A stretch of DNA of 64,000 nt from Corynebacterium kalinowskii (lineage in GTDB: Bacteria; Actinomycetota; Actinomycetes; Mycobacteriales; Mycobacteriaceae). Below are positions 56,116 through 64,000 of this stretch, piece after piece. The stretch spans positions 868,001-932,000 of the forward strand of contig NZ_CP046452.1 in the NCBI RefSeq assembly GCF_009734385.1, read 5' to 3'. Position 1 is the stretch's first letter, and each line of letters starts with the position of its first letter. Position numbers and translations under genes: made by a program. Under the pieces are notes generated by a model. It did not search any database, was not told where the DNA came from, and was given only the letters and a program-made list of their open reading frames with translations.

Positions 56116-59100
56116 ATGCCTTCGTACCTGCTTCATGGATTCTGGACTAAATCGTCCGGGCTTCATCTATGGATTGAGCAGGTAGAAGGCCACCGCATCA
56201 TGCTGCCGGAGAATCTTCCCGAGGATGCACTCCCGCCGCTGCTCCGCGGGCTTCTCGACGGCAAAAGCTTCCGGCACCTCCATCGAACAACGTTGCGCAC
56301 CCCCAAGGGGAGGGAAGTCACCCTCGATATCCCCACCGCTGCCTACACCCCACAACAAGCAGTGCAGCTCTTGGCACAATTGGCGATCTTCGATCTAGAA
56401 ACTCCAGCGACCCCAACCGCTGAGCGCGACTACCTGGCCCCGGATTTGTTGTGGCTCATTCACGCCTACCTTGGCCTCGATCGGTTCGTCCGGGCCGGAC
56501 GCCTGGTGTTGCGCACCCGGTGGGAGGATTCGAAGTGGTGGCCGCAGTGGCAGCTGGTGACCGGGCTGGGGGAGCTCGGGTGGATCGCCGAGATGACGGC
56601 AGCCGCGCCGGGTGTGCTCATCGCCAATGGCGGTTCGGGCGTTATGGAAGACATGGCCGACGAGCTGCCACACTGGATCGCCAACGCCTACCTCAAGGCG
56701 CTCTACGAGCTGCCACGGCCGTACCCTTGGCATGACTTCACCGAGTCCCTGCTCAGCTCGACTCCAATCCGCCGTGGCGGCCCGCAACTGGTGACGCAGC
56801 TCAAGGCGTGGAAAGAGTCCCTCACCAGCTCGGATGTCTCGCTGGTGGTGATCGTCGAGGAGCCTGTCTCGGAAGAAACCCCTGCCGACGATCGCGGTTG
56901 GTTCGTCCGCCTCCAAGTACGCCTGGATGCCGATTCGCCGAGCCCGGTGCGCTTCACCCAGCTTGATGGTGCGACGAAGAAGCTGGTGGAGCGTGGGTAT
57001 CAGCGGATCACAGACATCGCCCCCGTGCTTGCCGACGACGCCGGCCTTTCCCACGCCCGCGCCGCAGCATTCCACCAGCCAGGTGAGAACTCGGGCGACT
57101 TGGATGTTTCCCTGACCACTGACCAGATGGTGTCTTTCATTACCAAGGATGTTGCGCGCATTCGCGCCACGGGCTTTGTGGTGATGCTGCCCAAGGCCTG
57201 GTCGACCTATGAGCCAAAGATGCGCCTGGACCTGTCGGAACCCTGCGACCGCGCGATCGCCCCCACCAAGTCCACCATCGGCCTGGACCAGTTGGTGCAG
57301 TACGACTGGAAAATCAGCATCGGCGACGTCGAGCTCACCGACGCTGAAATGGCAGAGATCGTTTCAGCCAAGGCGGGCCTGATCAATCTGCGCGGCCGGT
57401 GGGTCATGGCTGACACCGATGCGCTGAACAAGATCGCTTCGTATGTGGAAGAGCTGTCCAAGAGCTCCCGCAAGAACGTGAAAAAGCGCATGGAAACGGC
57501 CATGATGGAGGCCCAACTCGCCCGCGCAAACAACGATCCTCGGGCCGATCAGCTGGAGGAGAAAGCCCAGGAACTACTAGAGCAGTTCAATAAGGGACTG
57601 GAAAACACCGCCCAAGTCACCCTTGCCCAGCTGCGCGAGCTCGCCCTGAAACTATCCGACGATTACCCCGTGGAATTCACCGGCACCGGCTGGCAGAATT
57701 CACTGCTAGGTGGCACCAACACCCCCGCCCCCGAGCGCCTCCCAGTTCCCGACACCGTGCGCGCTCACCTGCGCGAATACCAGCGACGCGGCGTGGATTG
57801 GCTGGCCTGGATGAGCGAAAACAACCTGGGCGCCGTGCTTGCCGACGACATGGGCCTCGGAAAAACCATCCAGCTCCTCACCCTGCTGGCCATTGAAAAA
57901 GAAAAGCACCCCGACCGCGGACCCACCCTTGTGGTGTGCCCGACATCCGTCGTCGGCAACTGGATCGCCGAAGCCACCAAATTCGTGCCGAGCCTGAAAA
58001 CCATGACCCACCACGGCTCCGACCGCTACGCCGGCGAAGAATTCCTAGCGAAGGCCCGCGCGATGGACCTCGTGGTGACTAGTTATGGCGTGGTCACCCG
58101 CGACTTCAAACTCCTCGGAAAGCTCGAATGGGATCGCGTAGTACTAGATGAGGCGCAGGCGATTAAGAATTCGGGGACGAGGGCGTCGCAAAGCGTGCGG
58201 TCCCTGCCCTCCCGGCATCGCGTCGCACTCACCGGCACCCCGGTGGAGAATCGCTTGTCTGAGATGCGCTCTATCCTGGACTTTTGCAACCCGGGTGTGC
58301 TGGGTTCGGCATCCTTCTTCCGCAACCACTTTGCCAAAGCCATCGAACGTGAAAATGATGAAGCGATGACGCAGCGGCTGCGTGATCTTACTGCTCCTTT
58401 CATTTTGCGCAGGCTCAAGACCGACCCCGCCGTGATCGACGATCTGCCGGAAAAGAGCGAGGAGATTTTGACCGTCGACATGACGACGGAGCAGGCCGGG
58501 CTCTATACGGCGCTGGTGGAGGACATTCAGCAGAAGCTGGCGAGCGCGGAAGGGATGGCCAAGCGCGGGCTGGTGCTGTCCACCATCACCCGCATCAAAC
58601 AGATCTGCAACCACCCCGCGCACTATTTGCAGGACGGCTCGCTGATCACCAGACGCGGCAAGCACCGTTCGGGCAAGGTCAAGGCCCTCATGGAGCTGGT
58701 GAAGACCTGCACCGAAAACGACGAGAAGATGCTCATCTTCACCCAATACAAAGCCTTCGGTGACCTGCTCGTGCCGTACCTCAGCGGGCGTCTCAGCCGC
58801 GACATTCCGTTCCTACACGGCGGGGTGAGCAAGACCGGTCGCGACAAAATGGTGGCCGAATTCCAATCCCCGGACGGCCCGCCCGCCATGGTGCTCTCGC
58901 TCAAAGCAGGCGGCACCGGGCTGAACCTCACCGCGGCAAACGTCGTGGTGCACATGGATCGCTGGTGGAACCCAGCCGTGGAAAACCAGGCCACCGACCG
59001 AGCATTCCGAATCGGGCAGCTTCGCGAAGTTCGGGTGTACAAAATGATTACCCGTGGCACCATGGAGGAATCGATCCAAGACATCCTCGACGGAAAAATG

Positions 59101-59202
59101 CACCTGGCCAGCGCCATCGTCGGGGAAGGTGAAGGTTGGATCACCGAGCTGTCGCCGGACGATCTGGCGCTGCTCATGAGCTACCGAGGCAGGGATACCT
59201 AA
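56116..59202 (+). CDS. SNF2-family ATPase (SWI/SNF helicase-like)
   Basis: 1028 residues. The N-terminal half (about 1-540) is the bacterial SNF2-associated region. The motor begins with LREYQRRGVDWLAWM, Walker A D577-D-M-G-L-G-K583-T and D678-E-A-Q681. The second RecA lobe has LMELVKTCTENDEKMLIFTQYKAFGDLL, LKAGGTGLNLTAANVVVHMDRWWNPAVENQATDRAFRIGQ, the standard SNF2 motifs V and VI. It probably translocates on double-stranded DNA. It is directly joined (stop then ATG) to a SWIM zinc-finger gene, a frequent bacterial pairing. Confidence 0.94.
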   Translation: MPSYLLHGFWTKSSGLHLWIEQVEGHRIMLPENLPEDALPPLLRGLLDGKSFRHLHRTTLRTPKGREVTLDIPTAAYTPQQAVQLLAQLAIFDLETPATPTAERDYLAPDLLWLIHAYLGLDRFVRAGRLVLRTRWEDSKWWPQWQLVTGLGELGWIAEMTAAAPGVLIANGGSGVMEDMADELPHWIANAYLKALYELPRPYPWHDFTESLLSSTPIRRGGPQLVTQLKAWKESLTSSDVSLVVIVEEPVSEETPADDRGWFVRLQVRLDADSPSPVRFTQLDGATKKLVERGYQRITDIAPVLADDAGLSHARAAAFHQPGENSGDLDVSLTTDQMVSFITKDVARIRATGFVVMLPKAWSTYEPKMRLDLSEPCDRAIAPTKSTIGLDQLVQYDWKISIGDVELTDAEMAEIVSAKAGLINLRGRWVMADTDALNKIASYVEELSKSSRKNVKKRMETAMMEAQLARANNDPRADQLEEKAQELLEQFNKGLENTAQVTLAQLRELALKLSDDYPVEFTGTGWQNSLLGGTNTPAPERLPVPDTVRAHLREYQRRGVDWLAWMSENNLGAVLADDMGLGKTIQLLTLLAIEKEKHPDRGPTLVVCPTSVVGNWIAEATKFVPSLKTMTHHGSDRYAGEEFLAKARAMDLVVTSYGVVTRDFKLLGKLEWDRVVLDEAQAIKNSGTRASQSVRSLPSRHRVALTGTPVENRLSEMRSILDFCNPGVLGSASFFRNHFAKAIERENDEAMTQRLRDLTAPFILRRLKTDPAVIDDLPEKSEEILTVDMTTEQAGLYTALVEDIQQKLASAEGMAKRGLVLSTITRIKQICNHPAHYLQDGSLITRRGKHRSGKVKALMELVKTCTENDEKMLIFTQYKAFGDLLVPYLSGRLSRDIPFLHGGVSKTGRDKMVAEFQSPDGPPAMVLSLKAGGTGLNLTAANVVVHMDRWWNPAVENQATDRAFRIGQLREVRVYKMITRGTMEESIQDILDGKMHLASAIVGEGEGWITELSPDDLALLMSYRGRDT

Positions 59203-60018
59203 ATGAACGTGCGCGCTAGAAAAGACAACGTCATCTACGCCAACTTCGGCAACACAACGCGCGTAGACACCCCGCCGCCTGCTCGGAAGCGTCGAGAGGT
59301 AGCCGAATCCCACCAGCAAGCCTTCATTCGCGACATCTTCCACGACGCCGCCGACGAAGGCCGCATCTCCCGTGGCAAGGCATACGCACGCAATGGCAAC
59401 GTGGTCGCCTTCGACGTCCAGCGCGACCGCGTGATCGGAGCAGTCGCCGGATCGCAATTGGAACCGTTTCACGTTGAGGTGGTTTTCCCACATCGAGACA
59501 GCTCCGACATCGGCACTGTCACCTCGGCTTTGTTGGGCGCGCCGGGTCGCCTCGAAGGGGCGCGGCACGGGCGACTTACTCCGGACATGGTGACGACGTT
59601 GCTTGCCGACGCCCCTTCCGATGTACGCATGATGTGCGACTGCCCAGACCGGTCGCTGTGTTGCAAGCATGCAGTTGCGGTCCTGGACACGTTCGCGGAC
59701 AAGGTCGCCGCGAACCCTGCTTTGCTCTTCGAGTTACGTGGACTGAATTTTGCGCAGCTGGAACAGTCCATGCAAGAAGAGGCTCGGACGAAATCCGAAG
59801 CCGCTGCTAGTCCTACTGCTACTGCAACAGCGTTTTGGGATGGCGGCTCGCTGCCTGCGTTGCCGAACCCTAAGATCGCGCCGGCCATTGACGATGCCGA
59901 TGGCGATGCCCTGCACAAGGCGATGCGCACTGTGTCATACACTTCGGCCGATGAGCTGCGCGCTATCAGCGATTTGGAGGACTTGTATGACTTTCTCGTT
60001 CGACCGGAATGGAACTAG
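59203..60018 (+). CDS. SWIM zinc-finger protein, partner of the SNF2 ATPase
   Basis: 271 residues. The SWIM motif C145-x-C147-x6-C154-x-H156 is intact (MMCDCPDRSLCCKHAVAVL). The N-terminal part (RGKAYARNGNVVAFDVQRDRVIGAVAGSQLEPFHVEVVF) is the usual beta-rich segment before SWIM. The C-terminal 100 residues are Ala/Thr/Glu-rich. SWIM proteins bind DNA or other proteins and are commonly encoded next to SNF2 ATPases. Zero-base junction with the SNF2 gene. Confidence 0.92.
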   Translation: MNVRARKDNVIYANFGNTTRVDTPPPARKRREVAESHQQAFIRDIFHDAADEGRISRGKAYARNGNVVAFDVQRDRVIGAVAGSQLEPFHVEVVFPHRDSSDIGTVTSALLGAPGRLEGARHGRLTPDMVTTLLADAPSDVRMMCDCPDRSLCCKHAVAVLDTFADKVAANPALLFELRGLNFAQLEQSMQEEARTKSEAAASPTATATAFWDGGSLPALPNPKIAPAIDDADGDALHKAMRTVSYTSADELRAISDLEDLYDFLVRPEWN

Positions 60019-60067
60019 TGTTCGAATTTCGTTTGTCGTGTCCGCAGCGTCTGTTAAGAGTTGAGTC

Positions 60068-61216
60068 ATGAAACAAATTAGCTTTCTTCATACCTCCGAC
60101 TGGCAAATCGGAATGACCCGATGGTTCCTTTCTGCGGAAGCACAAGCGCGTTTCGACGCCGCCCGTTTAGCGGCGATCACACGATTAGGTGCCCTCGCAG
60201 TTGAGCACGATTGCGCATTTATAGTGGTCGCGGGCGATGTCTTCGAAACCAACTCCTTAAATAAGCAAACCACGGGCCGCGTGCGCGAGGCCTTAGCAGC
60301 GCTCCCCGTGCCGGTGTACCTATTGCCCGGCAACCACGACCCGCTGACACCAGACAGCATTTTCTTCAGCTCTGCCGTAGCGGACGGCGTGCACGTTATC
60401 GCAGATAGTAAGCCCATTGCGGTAGCTGATGGAGTGGAGCTGGTCGGGGCCCCGCTGACCTCGAAGCACACCGTTGACGATCCAGTCCGCTTGGCGTTAG
60501 AAACCCTCGAACCGGTAGCTCCAGGTACGATCCGCATCGCAGTAGGGCACGGTCAGGTGCAATCGCGTTCCTCCGAGCCTGCTGCCGATGCCATTGATCT
60601 AGAATTCGTTGAATCTTGCCTGGCTGACGGGGAGATTTCCTACCTTGCGCTTGGCGATACCCACTCCGCTGGACCTGTCGGCGCCAGTGGCAAAGTCTGG
60701 TTTTCTGGTGCGCCAGAAGTAACCGACTACCTGGAGCTCAGCACCGGTGGCGGTGAGAATAACTCTGGCCATGCGCTGGTGGTGCGCGTTTCCGACTCGC
60801 ACGAGGTAGACGTCACCGAAGTGCAGGTTGGAACCTGGCGCTTCGAGGCGATCACTCGTGACATCAACTCTTGGGAGGATGCTCTTGCCTTCATCCGAGA
60901 GCTGGAAGCCTATGAGAATAAGTCCGAAGTAGCCATCAAGTATGCCCTGCGGGGCAGCATGGACTTAACGACCATGCGGTTCCTCGAAACCGAACTTGAC
61001 CGGTTGGAGCCGATCTTCGCCGCTCTTTATGCGCGCGAACGACTCATGGACTTGCATTTGGATCCAGGGGAAGAGGATCTAGAGGCGATGAACGTGACTG
61101 GCTACCAGGCTGATGCGCTGACCGAATTGATAGCGAAGGCTCAGGCCGGCCCAGAGCAGCAAGCTGCGAGCGACGCGCTCCGACTCATGTTTCGGCTGAG
61201 TGGGGAAGGGAAGTAA
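60068..61216 (+). CDS. SbcD/Mre11-like metallophosphoesterase
   Basis: 382 residues. Phosphoesterase motifs are HTSD11-W-Q13-IG, AGD57-V-F-E, PGNH90-D, VGHGQ and LGDTHS. In classic SbcD/Mre11 motif I is D-x-H; here the histidine is Gln13. The predicted partner is the ATPase encoded two bases downstream, making a Mre11-Rad50-like nuclease for DNA ends or hairpins. It starts 49 bases after the SWIM gene and may be co-transcribed with it. Confidence 0.9.
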   Translation: MKQISFLHTSDWQIGMTRWFLSAEAQARFDAARLAAITRLGALAVEHDCAFIVVAGDVFETNSLNKQTTGRVREALAALPVPVYLLPGNHDPLTPDSIFFSSAVADGVHVIADSKPIAVADGVELVGAPLTSKHTVDDPVRLALETLEPVAPGTIRIAVGHGQVQSRSSEPAADAIDLEFVESCLADGEISYLALGDTHSAGPVGASGKVWFSGAPEVTDYLELSTGGGENNSGHALVVRVSDSHEVDVTEVQVGTWRFEAITRDINSWEDALAFIRELEAYENKSEVAIKYALRGSMDLTTMRFLETELDRLEPIFAALYARERLMDLHLDPGEEDLEAMNVTGYQADALTELIAKAQAGPEQQAASDALRLMFRLSGEGK

Positions 61217-61218
61217 CC

Positions 61219-63855
61219 ATGCAGATACACGAGCTTTCGTTCAGCAATGTTCGCGGTGTGACGAACTTTCACCTCGCTGACCTCCCAGAACGCGGCGTAG
61301 TAGTCATCTCCGGCGAGAACGAGGCCGGCAAGTCAACGATGATGGAAGCCCTGTGGACGGTGCTATTCCAGAAGTACTCCACTAACCACAAGGACGTCCG
61401 CGCGATGCAGCCTGCGGGCCGCGATGTCCCCATGCGTATCTGCCTGACTGCGACCGTTGGGCCAGTACGTTTCCGCTTGGTCAAGCAATACCTCAAATCG
61501 AAAAAGGCTGAGCTCACGGTCCTTGCACCTCACCGCGCTACCTACACCGGTGGCGATGCAGAGACACAATTGGACCGTATCCTTGGTGAACACCTCGACC
61601 GTGACCTACTGGAAACACTTTTCGTACGTCAGGGCAATGTCAACGCAGCCTTCGCAGCCGCGGGTATTCCATCGCTGGCTCATGCCTTGGATGGCTCCGA
61701 TGCCAGTGACACACCGAAGGGCCCAGAGGATACGGGGCTTATCGACGCCGCAGCCAAGGAATACGACCGCTACTACACGCCTAGTGGCAAACCGAAGGGT
61801 GAACTGAAGCAAGCGCTGTCTACTTTTGATTCCTCTGAGACTGCCTTGGTGGCTGTTCAATCTAGGAAGTCCGAGCTCGAGACTGATGTCTTGGCCTTTT
61901 CTCGAGACGAAGCGCTTTTGAGCGAACACACCGCTAAGATTCCTGCGGCGCGGGTGGAGGTTGCCGATCGCAAGGCAGCGCTCGCAGCGGCAATCGAACT
62001 AGCAGCTAAGGTTTCTGCGGCGAAGAACGACCTTGAACACGCCCGAACTCTGGCTGTTGCTGCCGAGAAAGCACTCGAGCAACGCAATGAACAACGGTCG
62101 GCGGTGGCGAGTGCAAAGGCTCAACTTGCTGATCTCATCCAGTCCCGGGATCCACTAGCTGCGGAGGTGGAGGAGCACAAGGCTAGTTTGGCCAAGGCGA
62201 AGGAGCAGCTTGCCGATGCCGAAGAACGCGAGCGGTCCACTCGCGGTTTGCTCAACGATGCCCGCCGTGACATCGACATCCATCAACGGCACGCTCGCAT
62301 TGTGGAGTTGCGAGAGCTGTTAGACAGCATCGAAGCTAAAGACAATGCCATTTCTGCATTGCGCCACGATCTTCCGGCGCGAGTCATCTCAGCTGCCACG
62401 GTCAAGCAAGCTGATGATTTGAGTTCCGCGGTCGCGGTGGCGCAGGCGAAGGTCGAAGCGCTCTCGGCGAAGTTGCGACTCAGCGCACCTGATTCGACTG
62501 CGGTCAAGATCAATGGCGAGACAGTTGCCGTAGGTACCGACGCTCAAGTGCGCGTCTTGCACAGCGCGACCACCATCGTCATCGGAGAAGTGACTGCCGA
62601 GTTTCTTCCGGACGGATCGAATGAAGAGGCCGTAGGCGAGCTGGAAGCTTGTCAATCCAAACTCACCCAGCTGCTTGGAGATTGGGAGGTACGTGAAGTT
62701 GAAGAACTCCGTCGCCTGTCCGCAGACCATGCCCGGCAGGAAGCGGAAATCGCCAAGCTAGAAACTGAACGGGCCGCCCTCGTGGGGAAGAAAGATCTTC
62801 GGGAGCTGCGTCGCGAGTTGGAAGACCTCGAGCGTGCGTTGGAAGGCTTAATTGTTCCGGAATCTGACGTGGCTCAGCTTCGTTCCCGAGAATCCGAGCT
62901 AAAAGAGGGGTTGTCTGCTCGGGAAGATTCGGTCCGCTCTTGCCGCGTCGAAGTCAAGTCGCTGGAAGCAGCCGACAAGCAGGTCGAACTTTCCATGGCG
63001 GACACCCGCATTGAAATCGCGACCACACAGTTAGCAAATCTAGAAACCGAGCTGACCAGAGGTGAAGAAGAAGCGTCGACAACTGAGCTCGAAGAAGACG
63101 TTTCGTCCCGGCGTGAGACCGTTCAGAAGTTGGAGAAGTCCACTACACAATTGCTCGAATCTGCTGCGGGAATCGATGTTGAAGAGGCTCGTGATCTGTT
63201 GGAAGGGGCCGAGAGCCTGCTTGAAGGTCTCAAGAAATCTGTTGCCGATACTGAGTTACGCATGGCAGAGCGAAAAGGAAACATCGGGCGGGCGGAAGGC
63301 GTGGCTGAAGAGCTCCTTCAAGCAGAAGCGCAACATGAAGCGGCGGAGCAGCAGCTTATTCGGGTGCAGCGCCGCGCAGACGCAGCTGCGCTGTTGCTGA
63401 TCACCCTGCGACAACATCTCGATGCCGCCCGGCGACGCTACTCCGCACCCTTTGTCGCCAAACTCAGTGCGCTATCGCGGTCCCTGTTCGGCGCTGACCT
63501 TGACTTCATCCTCGATGACCAGCTGAGCATTTCCCAAAGGGTTATTGCAGACACCCCCATTGACCTCAAGGCTTTGTCTGGAGGAGCGCAAGAACAATTG
63601 GCTTTGCTGGCCCGCTGCGCCGTCGCGGAATTGGTCGATGAAGGCCATGGTGTGCCGCTGTTCATTGACGACGCTCTGGGCAACACTGACAAGCAACGCT
63701 TGGTGATGATGAACCGAGTGCTCACCAACCTTGGCAAGCAGCGCCAAGTGTTTGTGCTGACGTCCATGCCGGAGCGATTCGAACGCGTTGTAGGCAAAAC
63801 GGCGTTGACGATGGATGAACTCAAGCGACTACGCGGGATCGATCCGGCAGACTAG
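61219..63855 (+). CDS. SbcC/Rad50-like ATPase without zinc hook
   Basis: 878 residues. The N-terminal P-loop is G32-E-N-E-A-G-K38-S, the C-terminal ABC signature LSGGAQEQ is near 786-793 and Walker B is LFID817-D818-A. In between lie two long coiled-coil arms. No CxxC hook is present anywhere. The middle instead holds a compact, strand-rich segment of about 60 residues (around 430-480: KINGETVAVGTDAQVRVL...EVTAEFLPDG). Together with the Asp-Asp Walker B, this is closer to the YhaN type of SMC-like ATPases than to E. coli SbcC. Two bases after the phosphoesterase gene. Confidence 0.9.
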   Translation: MQIHELSFSNVRGVTNFHLADLPERGVVVISGENEAGKSTMMEALWTVLFQKYSTNHKDVRAMQPAGRDVPMRICLTATVGPVRFRLVKQYLKSKKAELTVLAPHRATYTGGDAETQLDRILGEHLDRDLLETLFVRQGNVNAAFAAAGIPSLAHALDGSDASDTPKGPEDTGLIDAAAKEYDRYYTPSGKPKGELKQALSTFDSSETALVAVQSRKSELETDVLAFSRDEALLSEHTAKIPAARVEVADRKAALAAAIELAAKVSAAKNDLEHARTLAVAAEKALEQRNEQRSAVASAKAQLADLIQSRDPLAAEVEEHKASLAKAKEQLADAEERERSTRGLLNDARRDIDIHQRHARIVELRELLDSIEAKDNAISALRHDLPARVISAATVKQADDLSSAVAVAQAKVEALSAKLRLSAPDSTAVKINGETVAVGTDAQVRVLHSATTIVIGEVTAEFLPDGSNEEAVGELEACQSKLTQLLGDWEVREVEELRRLSADHARQEAEIAKLETERAALVGKKDLRELRRELEDLERALEGLIVPESDVAQLRSRESELKEGLSAREDSVRSCRVEVKSLEAADKQVELSMADTRIEIATTQLANLETELTRGEEEASTTELEEDVSSRRETVQKLEKSTTQLLESAAGIDVEEARDLLEGAESLLEGLKKSVADTELRMAERKGNIGRAEGVAEELLQAEAQHEAAEQQLIRVQRRADAAALLLITLRQHLDAARRRYSAPFVAKLSALSRSLFGADLDFILDDQLSISQRVIADTPIDLKALSGGAQEQLALLARCAVAELVDEGHGVPLFIDDALGNTDKQRLVMMNRVLTNLGKQRQVFVLTSMPERFERVVGKTALTMDELKRLRGIDPAD

Positions 63856-63886
63856 TAGATTCTGTCAGCGCAAGTTGCAACGCAAA

Positions 63887-63928
63887 ACCCGGTGTGGGAG
63901 ACAGTACGAACTGTCTCCCACACCGGGT
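63887..63928. terminator. Terminator between convergent genes at the right end
   Basis: Perfect 19-bp inverted repeat, 63887-63905 with 63910-63928, four-base loop ACGA, between the SbcC-like gene and the - strand gene entering from the right. Confidence 0.88.
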
Positions 63929-63947
63929 AATGGAGAATTCTGAAGGT

Positions 63948-64000
63948 TTAGCCCTGACGGATGGCAGAACCCTCGATCTCGATGTTGATGTCCTCGGAGA
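63948..64000 (-). CDS. 3' end of a - strand gene (17 residues)
   Basis: The frame reads ...SEDINIEIEGSAIRQG followed by TAA at 63950-63948. Alternating hydrophobic/acidic residues suggest a final beta strand, as in YceI-type lipocalin-like proteins, but this is too short to identify. The only support is the open frame and its terminator. Confidence 0.55.
   Translation of the reverse strand, partial: SEDINIEIEGSAIRQG

Noticed and set aside
1..64000. CRISPR arrays, tRNA or rRNA genes, transposases and prophage genes
   Set aside because: Looked for by eye and not found; the tandem units at 53205 are only three, too short and too divergent to be a CRISPR array.

Overview
The window is one continuous piece of an actinobacterial chromosome, almost certainly from the genus Corynebacterium. 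Three things point there. The division and cell-wall (dcw) cluster runs in the usual order to ftsZ, sepF, yggT and wag31. There is a fused E2-E1 OdhA of the corynebacterial/mycobacterial type, followed upstream by the ABC exporter and aroE-like genes. A translational T-box with a very short stem I precedes ileS. Base composition is moderately GC-rich. I cannot name the species. I saw no rRNA, tRNA, CRISPR array, transposase or prophage.

Layout: 1-21124 is the dcw cluster on the + strand: rsmH (3' end only), ftsL, ftsI, murE, murF, mraY, murD, ftsW, murG, murC, ftsQ, ftsZ, pgeF, yggS-type, sepF, then yggT and wag31. Genes rsmH to ftsQ are tightly packed, many with ATGA-type overlaps, and make and polymerise lipid II at the septum. 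Between sepF and yggT lies an unexpected insert: a non-coding element bounded by a perfect 25-bp inverted repeat, and a gene fusing a flavin monooxygenase to an alpha/beta hydrolase. Next come a small membrane protein, the T-box and ileS (to 24775).

24772-26286 holds two paralogous multi-span membrane proteins on the - strand in AT-rich surroundings. 26581-35911 (- strand) carries odhA, a fused double ABC exporter, an EcsC-like protein and an AroE-like dehydrogenase, with a FhuF-like Fe-S protein diverging from it. 36766-43162 contains a very acidic protein, an MFS exporter and four tandem paralogous secreted or anchored proteins. 43462-44799 is an aromatic-acid type MFS importer with a CRP/GlxR-like site upstream.

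44874-48173 is the best candidate for an accessory system: an AT-richer two-gene operon of a NUDIX hydrolase and a 967-residue protein with a PLD-type nuclease motif, an SF2 helicase core and a DUF3427-like C-terminus. 48228-55965 has an amino-acid permease, a lipoprotein distantly like the four tandem paralogues, a DEAD-box RNA helicase, a second copy of the inverted-repeat family, a secreted HNH nuclease and putP. 56116-63855 is a four-gene DNA-processing array: SNF2 ATPase, SWIM zinc-finger protein, a Mre11/SbcD-like phosphoesterase and a Rad50/SbcC-like ATPase without a zinc hook. The last bases are the 3' end of a - strand gene.

Family assignments were made by eye from motifs and remembered homologues; no database search was run.
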